Position numbers and translations under genes: made by a program. A stretch of 64,000 nucleotides of DNA, from positions 7,227,501 to 7,291,500 of the forward strand of contig WPIO01000007.1 of assembly GCA_009760855.2 (NCBI GenBank), given 5' to 3'. Below are positions 22,826 through 34,028 of the stretch, piece by piece. The notes under the pieces were generated by a model that had not been told where the DNA came from, did not search any database, and saw only the letters and a program-made list of their open reading frames with translations. Position 1 is the stretch's first letter, and the number at the start of each line of letters is the position of its first letter. This DNA comes from Cristatella mucedo. Taxonomy: Eukaryota; Bryozoa; Phylactolaemata; Cristatellidae.

Positions 22826-25167
22826 ATAATAATAATAATAATATTGCACTTGATAAAGCGCCCTCAGAGAACTTAATCTCTTTCTAGGCGCTTTACATTT
22901 GCTGCAAAGTGATATACAATAGAATAGTAAGTAAAATCATGCTTGAAAAACAAACAAAATGAATAATATGGTTAGGGGTGACATGCACAGGGTCAGCATG
23001 CAAATGTGGTTAGTGGCAGCATGCACAGTGTCAGCACGCATAAGCACATCAAGGACGAATCACAGGGACCCACTAAATGCTGTCCTAAATAGGTGTTTTT
23101 TTAGGTTCCTTTTAAATGTGGTCAGGTCAGGGGATGTTCTGACGCAGGTCGGGAGGGAGTTCCAGGCTTTGGAAGTATACGAGCTAAATGCACGGTCTCC
23201 AAAGGATTTAAGGTTTGTACGAGGTATTTCCAGACTGTTGGATTCCGAAAAGCGAGTGGTACGATGCTTGGCCTGATGGGGGAGTATGGCGGAGAGATGG
23301 GCTGGAGCCATAGAATGAAGGGACCTCAAAGTGAGCGACAAAACCTTGAAGTCAATCCATTGCTTGACTGGTAACCAGTGCAGGTCGGCGAGAAGTGGAG
23401 TAATGTGGCAACTGCGACGCTCACGACAGACAAGCCTAGCTGCAGAGTTTTGCACCAGCTGCAATCGCCTGATCGCACATGCTGGTAGGCCAGTAAGCTG
23501 TGAGTTGCAGAAGTCGAGACGAGATGTCACGAATGCATGGACCAACTTAGACGTGGTATCCTTATCTAAACAAGCCCTAATTTTAGCAATGTTATGAAGC
23601 TGAAAATAGGCAGATCTGACTGTGGAGCTGATGTGGTCGTCTAACGAGAGGTCGCTTTGGAATATGACACCTAGATTTCGAGCTGATTCAACTGGAGATA
23701 TGCTGGCAGAGCCAATTTTGAAAGTCAGCCTTTCCAATTTCTGAATCACACTGGCTTTGCCCATAACTAATAAGTTAGTTTTGTCATCGTTTAGTTTTAG
23801 AAAATTTGCTGCCATCCAAGTGTGGATGTCATCAATGCATGCAGCAAGTGAGTTTAGAGAATTTGAGGTGCTCGAAGGTTGGGAGGGATCAAAGCAAAGG
23901 TACAACTGAGTGTCATCCGCATAGAAGTGAAAGCCTAGATTGTGCTTGGCAATCACATCAGCAAGAGGCAGAGTATAAACCGTGAAAAGGACCGGACCTA
24001 GCACAGAGCCCTGAGGTACCTCATATTTTAGAGGTACTTCAGATGATCTTTGTCCATTCACGTCAATACTCTGGAGTCTCCCACTGAGATAGGACCTGAA
24101 CCACTGCAGAGCAGTGCCAGTGATGCCGAGGTGAGATGAGAGGCGCTCTAGAAGAACGCTGTGATCGATGGTGTCAAAACCTGCCGAAAGATCAAGCAAA
24201 ACAAGAAGAGACACTCTACCCATGTCTGCATTCCTAAGCAGGTCGTTGTATACCCGAAGCAATGCTGACTCTGTGGAGTGATTAGCTCTAAAGCCAGACT
24301 GGAGCTTACTAGCAAGGTGTGAGGTTTCGATATAGGAGTTCAGCTGGTCTGCCACGACCCGTTTCAGTGTCTTTGGTAAGAATGGTAGAAGGGAGACTGG
24401 GCGGTAGTTGCTTATGTTCTCTTGGTCTAGTGTAGCTTTCTTGAGAAGTGGCCTGACTACAGCTTTTTTGAAAGGTGCTGGGGCTTGACCTTAGGCTAAT
24501 GACATATTAATGATGTTGGTTATGCATGGCAGCAGCAGATTAATGCAACGTAGGAGCAGAACAGTGGGAATAGGGTCCAGTGGACTTGTTGTCTTCTTTG
24601 ATTGAGATACGAGCTTTAGGACTAGATCACTAGTGACCTGCTTAAATGCAGACATTGAGGCGCAGCCAGGAACCGAGGAACAGCATTCTAGTGGGAAGGT
24701 TGTCATCGCAGGGATGGATTCCCTGATCTTGTCTATATTCTGCACAAAGAATCGAGAGAAGCGATCGGCTAGATCATCACAAGGATCATCAGGTAAGGAG
24801 CTAACCTGGGAACGGTTGAGGAGATGGTTTATTGTCGACATAAGCATTTTTGGATTGTGTATCTGTGATTCAACAATGTTTCTATAGAAGCTTGACTTGG
24901 CCTTTGCTAGGATCGATTGGTACGACCTACAGTAGTCTTCATATGCCTGTCGATGGACAGTTAGTCCGGATCTTTTGTATGCCTTTTCAAGCTTTCGTTT
25001 AGTAGACTTAGCTAGTTTAATGTCTGTGGTAAACCATAGGCCGTCTGGGTGGGGGTGCACAGTGCGCTTTGTCAGAGGTGCAAACTCGTCGAGCGTGTCA
25101 GCTAGTGTCGTGTTGTAGCAATCTACCAGTGATGACAGATCGGAGGGAGGACATTTCGTTGGCTTGG
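22826..25167 (-). mobile_element. LINE A, longest and nearly intact copy
   Basis: This minus-strand copy runs from inside the linker after the endonuclease through the whole RT and 3' UTR to a tail seen on + as (AAT)n at 22826-22841. It is the best LINE A in the window, with one premature stop and no frameshift over about 2.1 kb of coding sequence. The endonuclease domain is missing by 5' truncation at about 25165. It lies inside LINE C, whose two halves flank it. Confidence 0.95.
23060..25167 (-). pseudogene. LINE A ORF: linker plus reverse transcriptase
   Basis: One frame reads from about 25165 to 23060, interrupted only by TAA at 24491-24493 after the NIINMSLA block. It resumes as GQAPAPFKKAVVRPLLKKAT without a frame change. 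The upstream part is the linker (DPCDDLADRFSRFFVQNIDK, SPLDPIPTVLLLRCINLLLP). The downstream 431 codons from 24355 carry RT motif A (LLDLSAGFDTIDH), motif B (VPQGSVLGP), motif C (FYADD at residues 144-148) and the conserved C-terminal tail ending ..FSGSL. Two residues differ from sister copies: LSAGFD for LSAAFD, and KYEVPQGS for KYGVPQGS. The second hits a normally invariant glycine of motif B. The enzyme would copy LINE RNA at a nicked target, but this copy is dead. Confidence 0.95.
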
Positions 25168-25670
25168 CAACAGTCCGCCTATCCGACCTCCTATCGCTCA
25201 TCGAGTTTGTTCTTGCATTGTGCCCTCTGCTGGGTCGTCCAGTCGTCTAGCTCTTCCTCAGACTACTTTAAAATTTGTTTGTGATGGGCTCCCAGTTCGT
25301 AAGCACAGAAAGTCTGGAGCATGCTTCCGGCTTCTTTATCCCCCAGCATGTACTTTGGCTAAATGGTTAAATACAAGTCTCAGCTAAAGACACATCTGTT
25401 CAGCTCAGCTTTCTGGCACACCTTAGTGAACTTATCCAGTTCACTCCGGTGTGCTTTGCATATTTACTCCTGTTTGATTTAGGGCATATTACTTAGCAGT
25501 GGCCAGAATTCTCGCGTCTGCTTGTCTAAGCATGATTCCTTGCTTGAAATTTAATTAGTATTTATTGCGTCTCTTCTAGTGAGTTTTAAAGCGCCTGGAT
25601 AGAGATTTGGTTTCCTTAGTGAGGTATGCAATGAGGTATGAATTGACGTTTTTATTGCTATTGTTGTTAT
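25168..25670 (+). mobile_element. LINE C 3' end, right part of the split copy
   Basis: AYLSDLLSLIEFVLALCPLL aligns with AYLSDFVACPVRSCITCSWA of the copy at 27.8 kb. The AGAAAGTCTGGAGCATGCTT, AGACACATCTGTTCAGCTC and TTTTAAAGCGCCTGGATAG blocks match the copies at 27.8-28.4 and 50.2-50.8 kb. The 3' end GAGATTTGGTTTCCTTAGTG is related to, but distinct from, the LINE A hairpin. Confidence 0.75.
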
Positions 25671-25762
25671 GGTTTTATCTGTGCTTTAAGCCTTCGTGGC
25701 TGCGATAAGTGTATATTTCAGCTATGCAGTAGATACTGCATGCACGTCGAGTTACACACACC

Positions 25763-25765
<3 letters not shown>

Positions 25766-25830
<65 letters not shown>

Positions 25831-25838
25831 TATACACG
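25766..25838. repeat. (TA)n microsatellite
   Basis: TA tract with two ACATA/TGTATA interruptions. Confidence 0.97.
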
Positions 25839-26152
25839 TGTAGTTGGACCGTCGGCCAGTAGCAAACAAAGTCCTCGACAGATAAAGAAGAAAACAACTG
25901 AAAGAAAAAAGATGTCCGTAGGGGTCTTGGAAGTTGAACTTACGACCTATGAAACCGGGCGAGTCATACAATCTCACCTGTTTTGACTAACACATGCTGC
26001 CCACCAACCGACCAAAATAATAGCTCATGAATAGGCTACTATCTGTAACTGAAATCATTTGAGACTTGCAAGCCTATTAATGTTCTTGAATAGTAAGTTC
26101 ACCACTTACTTGTCTCTGGGGTAAAAAATATTTGCTTCATCCAAAGAGGTTC

Positions 26153-26545
26153 GAATAATAATATTAATAAGACATTTTTAGTACCCTAAGAGAACCGAAT
26201 CTCTCACTAACCACTTTTTATATGCTCTAACGAAACATGTCAATTGCATAGTGACAACATGCTCAGTGTCAGCACACACACTGTAAGTAGTCAAAGGACA
26301 ATGATTTCGGATCTAGCAAATAATGAAACAGGTGGACTCTTATCTTCTTTTTAAATTTCCGCGAGTCAGTGGATATTGTGACGTCAGTTGTGATTAAGGC
26401 CCGGGCTTTGGGAGCTCATGAACTAAATGGTCTCCAAAGGATTTGTGGTTGGTCAGAGGCATAGCTGAACTACTCTAGTCATGGGAATGAGCGGTACAAT
26501 GCTGAGCTTGATGGACGGCAGAAGAACAAGTCAAGCAAATTATAT
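26153..26545 (-). mobile_element. diverged LINE A 3' part
   Basis: The antisense order is (AAT)n-like tail, the degenerate hairpin (TACCCTAAGAGAACCGAATC), 3' UTR words (ACATGCTCAGTGTCAGCAC), then the GCTTTGGGAGCTCATGAACT and GGTCTCCAAAGGATTTGTGG blocks that encode the ..AFSSYAPKAWNSLP and LKSFGDRAF segments in better copies. Confidence 0.8.
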
Positions 26546-27794
26546 GTAGTGGCAGGTTTATAACCCTGTCAATAATGATGACCATTATTGGTCTCAATCC
26601 TCGTGTGAGTAGAATGAGTAAGTCTTCCCCTCACCCCCTACTTGCTGCCACCACCTCACTCTCCACCCACTAGCCACCGTGTCTTTCACCCCTTGCTTCG
26701 GAACCGACATGCATGTACATATATAGTTCTCGAGTCGCCAATGGCTAGAAATCAGAGAGCACCAAATTGTACAGCGTAGGAGTAACGATATCGCTATCGC
26801 TCCACGGTGGCAAATGGATCGGCAGACCAGCTCGAAGGAGGCAGAGGAGAAAACTCTACAGTGACTGGTGAGCATCCACAGTTCTCGGAGAGGGGTACCC
26901 GTCAGGACACCGCGGCAGGCATTCTTCCTCGGAGGTACGATCCACCGAGATTTCCCCTTGGCCTGCTATTTCTTCCCGAGAGAGGTGCGGCAAGCAGAAA
27001 GTGGCTCGTCCCTCTCTGCTGCATGAGATACGCCCCATCTGGCTTCCAAATAATGGCCTGCCTGTGGCAGTAAGTACTACGTGAGGCCATCGGTGGCTTA
27101 ATCCTGAAGCCTGAACCTCTGCTGGCTTGGAAGCTGGGGCACGAAGCCGATGCTCTGAGCAACCTCAGTTCATCGCTTGCCCAGACTGAATTTTGACAAT
27201 CCTATCTATGGTGAACTGCCAGTCTGTCAGGCTAGCCCTGACATCTCAAGCCCTGACATCTAGCTGGGCTGGATGCCTAGGTTGTCAAGCTGCTCAACGG
27301 ACACAGAGTTAACACAGGGCAGGCCCAGTTGGTCATTCAGTATGGTCGACGTGCGAGGAAACCTGGCCGGCCTAGGAAAGAGGGCTAAAGTTCGACGAGC
27401 GGGCATAGACTGCACTAGTTAGACATATGGAAAATCACGGGAACACTCCAACTTTACTTTGGAAGGCTAGCATGCTAGTCCACCAACCTGCCCGACGAGC
27501 CCATCCCTCTGCCGGGCGATCTTGCAGTTCTTCCTAAATGTAGCAGCATTCAAAGCAATACACCACCATACGAAATTAAGGGTTGCTTTTTCATTATCGT
27601 CGGCGATTGTTGTGGATATATTCTACACGGTCTTGGTTTCTTTTGTTCCCTTATCAATTGCAATCCAAGTTCAGTAATTTCTCACGTGTGTTAATCTTTC
27701 AATTATCGTCGTGTTCAAATAAAGTTTAAGATTTAACCTATATAATACATTTGGCTATTTGAATTTATTTTCGTGCCTGCTCTCTTCAAAATCC
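26546..27794. other. unassigned sequence
   Basis: No repeat was recognised. On + strand 26807-27073 an open frame ends close to a good-looking donor (GTGGCA|GTAAGTACT at about 27068). That could mark an exon of an unknown gene, but I see no domain. Confidence 0.3.
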
Positions 27795-27956
27795 CTTATT
27801 CCCAAAGTCTTATGGTTTATACGTCGCTTCATTCGATTGCACATGCCTACCTATCCGATTTCGTTGCTTGTCCAGTTCGATCTTGCATCACCTGCTCGTG
27901 GGCATCTAGTCATCTCGTATTCTCTGGAACTATATTGGGCTGTTTTGATGATCAAG

Positions 27957-28087
27957 CCTTATATATCCATTGTATAGCGCCCTAAGAGAGCCTAATCTCT
28001 ATCCAGGCACTTTACATGTGCTGCAGGGCTCGAGCCCGCAGCCTTAGTCGTTAAAGGCGAGCCCCTTACCCCAGGGCCAAACTAAGG
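27957..28087 (-). mobile_element. SINE-1 inserted in LINE C
   Basis: Reversed copy. TTGTATAGCGCCCTAAGAG and CTAATCTCTATCCAGGCAC form the tail. TGCAGGGCTCGAGCCCGCAG is the box B side. CCCCTTACCCCAGGGCCAAA is the antisense of the box A head (TTTGGCCCTGGGGTAAGGGG). Confidence 0.85.
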
Positions 28088-28169
28088 TTGTGTTCAGCTC
28101 GTGTACACTAAAAGTCTGGAACTTGCTTCCGAGTCACTACCTGCACTGGCATGGCAGCTATGTAAGTAG

Positions 28170-28346
28170 TGAGTCGTAATGGCTCACTAGGTAAGGCGGT
28201 TGCTTTTCACGACCTCAGCCCCGAGGTCATGGGTTCGAATCCTGTGGTGGCGATCCTTTATCGCCACTGCAAGCGGTGACGATAGCCGTAAAGGCTTTTC
28301 TGTCACTACACAAAAAGAGGCTGTTAAATCAGCTAGTATTTTTTTA
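28170..28346 (+). mobile_element. SINE-2 inserted in LINE C
   Basis: The tRNA-like head carries box A (TGGCTCACTAGG) and box B (GGTTCGAATCC) spaced as in a tRNA, the internal RNA polymerase III promoter. The body holds CGATCCTTTATCGCCACTGC and AGGCTGTTAAATCAGCTAG and ends in a T-rich tail. Related copies lie at 40587, 48305, 54498, 57587 and 63774. Confidence 0.92.
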
Positions 28347-28430
28347 AAGTCTTAGATGAAGACGCATCTGTCCCGGTAAGCTTTCCCTGCACCCCAGTGA
28401 GCTGACTTTGTAAAAAAATATTTCTCAATC

Positions 28431-30269
28431 TATCGAAAGATTGCGAGGTCAAGGTTTTTGTCTCCCACGAAATGAGATTGTCCGAGTTATACAATAGAAA
28501 TAAGAAGCCCGAGCGTGGACCCCTCAGTATTGGCGCCGGCTACCGATCGCCAAGTCCTTGCGGCTCAATCTGCGCCCAAGTGTAGTAACGCTTGTATGCA
28601 CGGCCTTTCATGTTCAAATTGAATATAGTGTAGCAGTGACTCGGTGTTGCACCCGTTATCAAACGAACACTGAAACGGAACCGCTGCTCTCGATGTCTTT
28701 CGCTGATGTTTCTCAAGGTTGCAATTTGGAGTACGGCGGCTCCACCACCATCCCCGACGAGCGTTTACTGGCATACGGTGGTTTTGTAATGCGGAACCTT
28801 GCTTTTAGAATCTTCTAGAAATTTCTAGACTTTTCTCCTCATCTAGAAGATCTGAGCTCCCTCGTCTGTCTAACCCAATTTGTCTTTAATAGTATTCGCT
28901 ATGATTTTCGCCTCTGGTATCTATATTCTTGAATTGAGCTAACCAGGACAAGCGAAAATTTATTCTTTTTATCGTCCTTGATTACCCCTTTAGAGTGTTT
29001 AGTGCTGGAAACGTCTGGCTGACGGCCCAACTTCGTATTTTTATTGATGCAACTGTAAGTGGGAAGCCAAAGTTTGTGGGAGCATATGCATATAGTCGTC
29101 CCTCGTTTATCATAGTTCCAGACTCTATTGTGATAAATGAATTTCCACGAAGCAGGATTCTTTATCTATACATCGAATATTTAACGCATTTAGAGCATAT
29201 TAAATCTGTTCGCGAAGCTCTAAATACGGTTTCTAACATTTCTATAGCCCTCCGGACCTGAAGTAACACCCCTTTAGTCACCAACACACACGTATTACCA
29301 AGTATGCTGTAGAAAATAAGATAAAATAAAACGTATTAGACGTTACAAATATCATATTATTATTATTGTAAATTAAATTGTAAATTTAGAGAATAGGATA
29401 GCTAATCAGTGAACAGCACACTCCGCTAGGCCTGGTTTCCCCATACCCGATTTTTTGAAAAAAAAGTTCTTACCCACACACAAGGAGTTGTCAAGCGGCT
29501 GCACCTAGCGTTGAAGGATTTGCGGGGGGGGGGGGGGGGTTACTCGAATAAATAGGTCTACAGTCCATGTGTATATGAATTTTTATTGTAATACAGGGGG
29601 ATATAATTGACTCAGACAACCAAGCAGGGGAAGTATCATTTTCACCATCTCGATCAACATTTTAATGAATATATTTGAAAACTGGGATAGAGTGAAGCCG
29701 CAAAGTCGAAGCTCGAAGTGGTGAGGGACGACTGTATTAGCAAAGTCGAGCATGAATCAGAGAAGGCACGAGGACTGTGTGGTTGTCTTGCTGGAGAGTT
29801 TTCTTTTGTTCACTTAAAGCAAACCAGCTTTCGTTGCACAATCGGTAGCCCAGAGCATTCGTCTAAGCGAGATAAAGAGTTAGAACCATCGCTGGATTAG
29901 CGAGACGAATCGAGCAAAAGTAGCAACGAAATGGCCACAACGGACAGCTGGATTATAGGTGCCAGCTTAGCTGCACAAGTTGAGGTAGCGTTGAGGCTTC
30001 ACGAAAATTATGTAAGCGAGTACCTCAATTTAGGATTCACTAAGCAGACGCATCAGATACCAAGGTATTTAAAAGAGCGAACGAGACGGTACTGAATTGC
30101 CTGACTGTTGGAGGAGGTTGGCGCTGCTGAAGCAACTTGGCTTTGCATACAGGCCATGCCTCCCTCGGTGGTCAGAGCAAGAACTTTGAACCGTCGGTAG
30201 ACCAGGAGCCTCCTAATCGAAGATATCGCCGATTCGGTTAAATTTAATCACCTTCTAGTGGCCTCACGC
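28431..30269. other. unassigned sequence
   Basis: No mobile element was recognised. An 88-codon + frame lies at 28995-29261 (begins GTG; contains YAYSRPSFIIVPDSIVINEF) and another at 28558-28818; neither has a known motif. A 16-nt G run is at 29524-29539. Confidence 0.35.

Positions 30270-30341
<72 letters not shown>
30270..30341. repeat. (TA)n microsatellite
   Basis: About 34 uninterrupted TA units. Confidence 0.97.
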
Positions 30342-30345
<4 letters not shown>

Positions 30346-32675
30346 GCACAGGTTTGGCGGCCATTCCGTGTCAGTACCGATTAGAAAGTTGTCTTTAGCC
30401 CAGAGATAGAGCTACTGAGGTCATTAATTAATCATTTTGATGAGTGCCCCCACCAGTCGAGGGCTGAAGCTGATGGCTTGCCTTTGAATTGGTGTATAGA
30501 GTAAAGTTCACTCAGCCAAGTGGATGCGAAATAGGAGCACCAACTAATTGGCTGGGAAATAAGACCACCAAGTACACCATGCTATGGTCTGTTTCACGGA
30601 GGCACTCCGGTTGAAAGCTCTTATTTCCGAATAGCTGTTTAGTGTTTCATAAAAGTAGGAGTTCAGTCGCATTAGCACTTAGTTTATGAAAGTTGGCAGG
30701 GGCCAGGACATTATGCTTTTGAGAAATGAGTTAAGTTTTCAGCTGCCACTGCCGACTCTGCTGAGGTGTTAACTGGATCAAGCCTTACTAATAGCAGTAG
30801 TTAATGTTTCGGGCATGAATTTGTGCTGGAGAGGCACATGTGAAACAATAGCAGGCAGCTCGGATACTAATGACAGTCTTTTGGAACTCGGCCAGGCCTG
30901 CTTGATGCGCTACCCGACTCGGCATGCACTTGACTTGGTTGGACATCTATGCGTGAACCGCGCGAGAGAACCCAGTCATCGAGGCTAGCTGTTGCTCTCA
31001 CTCTCCTCAAGAAAATAGATTGATCGAAGTGTGTCAAATGCTGCCGACAATTGAAGCAGGACTTCGGCAGCATTAGGCGGCACGTCAATTCGGCTTGAGC
31101 CGTAACTGAAATGCCCGAGTACGATTCTGCTCAACGATAAGGCACAGCTACGTTTAAAGCCCGGCGTTCGAGGCATGCCTATCGCATTGCAAGTCAACAG
31201 AGTCCCATTAGCATTAAATTCGAATGCTGCATGCCCCTGGGAGGTCAATCATGCGAGCCTTCAGGACCTGCTGCTCTGTCTGCCTCTGTCTGGTGAGCAT
31301 CCACTCCAGAATTCGCCTTGCTCCCTCATCAGAAGCGGTGGTACTGCAACCGAGGGCACAGGCTCAAGTGCACACGATCGAGCTTACGATTAGCCAGCTG
31401 GGTTGAGCAGCTGCGAGCCCCAGGGCCCCACTCTCCTAACGTTTAGCTCTATTTTGTTGCAGCAAGTGAGCCGCTAGGCAGCTGCCTGATGCAATCCTAC
31501 ATCTCTGTATGTTCTGCTTCGCCTTACTCACTTTTTCTCTAGCAAAGTTGTTTGCACTTAGGAATCGCTGGAACGGCTAGTTGGATGCTGTCTCCTAGCT
31601 GCTGCCCTCGCCGAGGCAATCGCCGACGTTCGGTCACACGGGAGCAGCACACGTGGGTTCCACTCGTGCGGTGGGGGGATGTGGTGACTGACATATGTGA
31701 AGGGGAGGGGCGGCTGTGCTGCAGCTGACCACGCATGCAGCTGCAGCTGCTGTGCTGATGGCTCCTCGACGAGACGCCGGTGCACATGGGTCTGCTGCAG
31801 CCTCACGAGAGGGTCACGCAGTGGCTGAACCACTGGGCAACGTGCAAAACCTAAGCCGGCTGTCCGACGAGATAAGCCACAGGTTATTTACGTCTTGCTT
31901 GCCGTGTTGAGAGTTTGCCTTTCGCGAGAGCCTGTTATGACGTCCATGCCGGTTTGGTTGGTAATGAAAGACAGGTTTTTTTTCAATAGCACTGCAGCCG
32001 GCCTTACCACTGCTCCCAGGCAGTGGGAGCTAATAATGGCTCGATGGCCTGGAGTTTAGGCTTGCAGTAAGCAGTGGCGCTTTGCTGCTTTGACCTATGG
32101 TTAACTGCTACCACCCAAGGCTACAAGGACCGAGCTAGAGGCATGCATTCCAAGTAGCCGGCCTCTGCTTTGGCTGCACATGGCAAGTTGCCAACAGTTT
32201 GTTCAGGGGCGGTTTTGTGAAGACAGGTGTGTGAGTTGCACTTCGGTCGGCTGAGTACCGTCTGCCAGGTTGTAAGGAGTCATTTCGCTTGTACACTTCA
32301 AAGACCCAGTCAGGTGCCGTCGGGCCCGAAGAAATTGATGGCAAAAGGAAGAGAGGCACGAGGAGGACAAAATAGCCTGTTCAAGGAGAACAAAAAATTG
32401 TCCGCGCGAAGGATAAGTCAGGAAACCAATGGCACTCTATCGCAGTGGAGCAGGACAAAAGGAGTTTGACTTTGCCAAGTGAGATTTATTCAAGCCCGTG
32501 CACAATGCTGCAGGAGTGTAGGAATGGGGTGGTGACAAACCATCCTAGCACGGCATTCCCCGTGGGGCTTTTGCCGACGACCCACATGCAGATATTGTCT
32601 TGTGGTCATTATCTGTAAAGGACCATGATCGTTGCTTAGCTAACCGTGCCACGGCTTGAAAACATGGAGGTAGCA
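30342..32675. other. unassigned sequence, possible upstream part of the RhoGAP gene
   Basis: No repeat family was recognised. A segment at 31725-31882 is open and lies between CTGCAG and AG|GTTATT. It encodes an Ala-rich stretch ending LSRLSDEISHR. Its end phase does not fit the first recognised RhoGAP exon, so I do not call it an exon. The PH, WW and SH3 exons expected upstream in ARHGAP12/15/27-type genes were not recognised here. Confidence 0.3.
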
Positions 32676-32678
32676 CAC

Positions 32679-32890
32679 ACATACATGCGCGCACCCACCC
32701 ACATACCCACCCACCCACCCACCTGTATGCCCGCATGCACAACACACACACATAACACACACACACACACACACACAGCACACACATACGCACACACCAC
32801 ACACACTCACACAACACACACACACATAGCATAAACACATAAAACATACACACAACATGCACACAACACACACACAATACACACAGACAC

Positions 32891-32951
<61 letters not shown>

Positions 32952-33022
32952 CACACACACACAGACACAACACACACACACAACACCCACACACAACACA
33001 CACATAGCACACACACATACAC
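32679..33022. repeat. (CA)n microsatellite cluster
   Basis: CA tracts are interrupted by AACACA and ACATA units, with a pure block at 32893-32950. The apparent Cys/Val and His/Thr proteins are repeat artefacts. Confidence 0.97.
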
Positions 33023-33896
33023 AAAAGGATCTTAAGCGATGCTGAAGACTTTATTGACCAGTGCAGGAGTAAGAGATGGAGACGTGAATTGCTAGCAGCA
33101 AAGGCAGCGTTCTGCATTTTGCTGGTAGATAAGCTCACTCTTCCCTTGGTAGTATTTAGTTTTTTGGGCAGCAAGCAGTCAAAGAGTCAGCCCTTGCACT
33201 GGAAGCAGATTTTGCTGTTTATGGCTGAACGACCGATGGTTGTCTGCCGCTGTTTGGATGTTGGCTGCATGCATTGTTTTCTTACTTTGGCTCAGGATCG
33301 AAGAGTATGGTTAGCCACTGAAGGCTTAACATCTGATGTCTCTCCTTGCCAATGCTTGGCTTCGGGCAGTTACTCTGTAAGAGCTGGCTGTACAGCAACC
33401 TGTAATGTCAGTACAGCTGACTTCCTCTCTGGCTGCAGTAAACTGTTTGCACCTCGAACCAAGGCTCTTTGTCCCTTTGTCCCTGACACATTGCAACAGC
33501 AACGATACACATACGGCCCCATGCTCTGCACGCTTCTGCATTAGCACGGTCTAACAAACTGGCCAAAAGTGGTTTGTTTATATGCCAAGGCAATTAATGA
33601 TTTAGGCAAGCCAGGCAAAGGAAGTGCATATGTGCTAGTTATTTAGACGGTGCTTAGATCAAGTTTGACTGTGGATAGTGCAAAAGAGCTGGCTTCATAT
33701 GAAGCACACTTAAGCCTCGAACTTGTGTGATGCATATAGTCATTTATTATCTGCTAGCGTTCAGTCCGAATCACTGCAGGTGCAAACAGAAACTAGCTCG
33801 GACAAACATGGGTGTACGAACTTCCCAAGCAATTGTCGTCTATCCATGGGGATCTGGTCCACTGTAATTCCGGAGTGGTTCTACTGGCCATTTTAG
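33023..33896. other. unassigned sequence upstream of RhoGAP exon
   Basis: A 151-codon + frame begins with TTG at 33089 and ends at 33544. It is Cys-rich with no recognised family. I cannot tell whether it is chance. Confidence 0.3.
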
Positions 33897-34028
33897 GTGG
33901 AGTGTACAACCTGAACGGTCCAAATGTCCAAAATGGTCCAAACATGGCCGGTGTTCGAGAGAAGCTGAAGGGATTGCTTGCTCGAAGACCCGCCATGAAG
34001 GACTTGGAGGCCAAAGGCATCATCAGAG
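33897..34028 (+). CDS. RhoGAP gene, exon 1 of those seen (linker)
   Basis: The acceptor is CCATTTTAG|GT and the donor CAGAG|GTAGGC. It begins after the first base of a codon and ends phase 1. It encodes YNLNGPNVQNGPNMAGVREK and LKGLLARRPAMKDLEAKGII, the basic linker that precedes the GAP domain in this subfamily. The frame stays open upstream to 33812, so the exact acceptor is less certain than the donor. Confidence 0.75.

Larger units (their letters stand above)
27795..28430 (+). mobile_element. LINE C 3' part interrupted by two SINEs
   Basis: The first piece (27795-27956) encodes SLMVYTSLHSIAHAYLSDFV and RSCITCSWASSHLV. The second (28088-28169) has TACACTAAAAGTCTGGAACT. The third (28347-28430) has AGACGCATCTGTCCCGGTAA. 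Joined in order they follow the uninterrupted LINE C at 50225-50795. SINE-1 (minus) and SINE-2 (plus) separate the pieces, so LINE C is the oldest layer. The 3' hairpin is not visible after 28430. Confidence 0.8.

Noticed and set aside
28170..28250. Possible tRNA genes at the SINE-2 heads
   Set aside because: Box A and B are present, but acceptor stems do not pair cleanly and each head is fused to the same SINE body, so they are retroposons.
31725..31882. Candidate RhoGAP exon between CTGCAG and AG|GTTATT
   Set aside because: Exit phase 2 does not join the phase-1 entry of the first recognised exon, and the Ala-rich product resembles no PH, WW or SH3 domain.
32545..33174. 209-codon minus-strand frame with long Cys/Val blocks
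   Set aside because: Produced by the CA microsatellite; the ends have no domain.
33089..33544. 151-codon frame upstream of the RhoGAP exons
   Set aside because: No ATG start, no family motif and no splice sites that join it to the gene; kept only as unassigned sequence.
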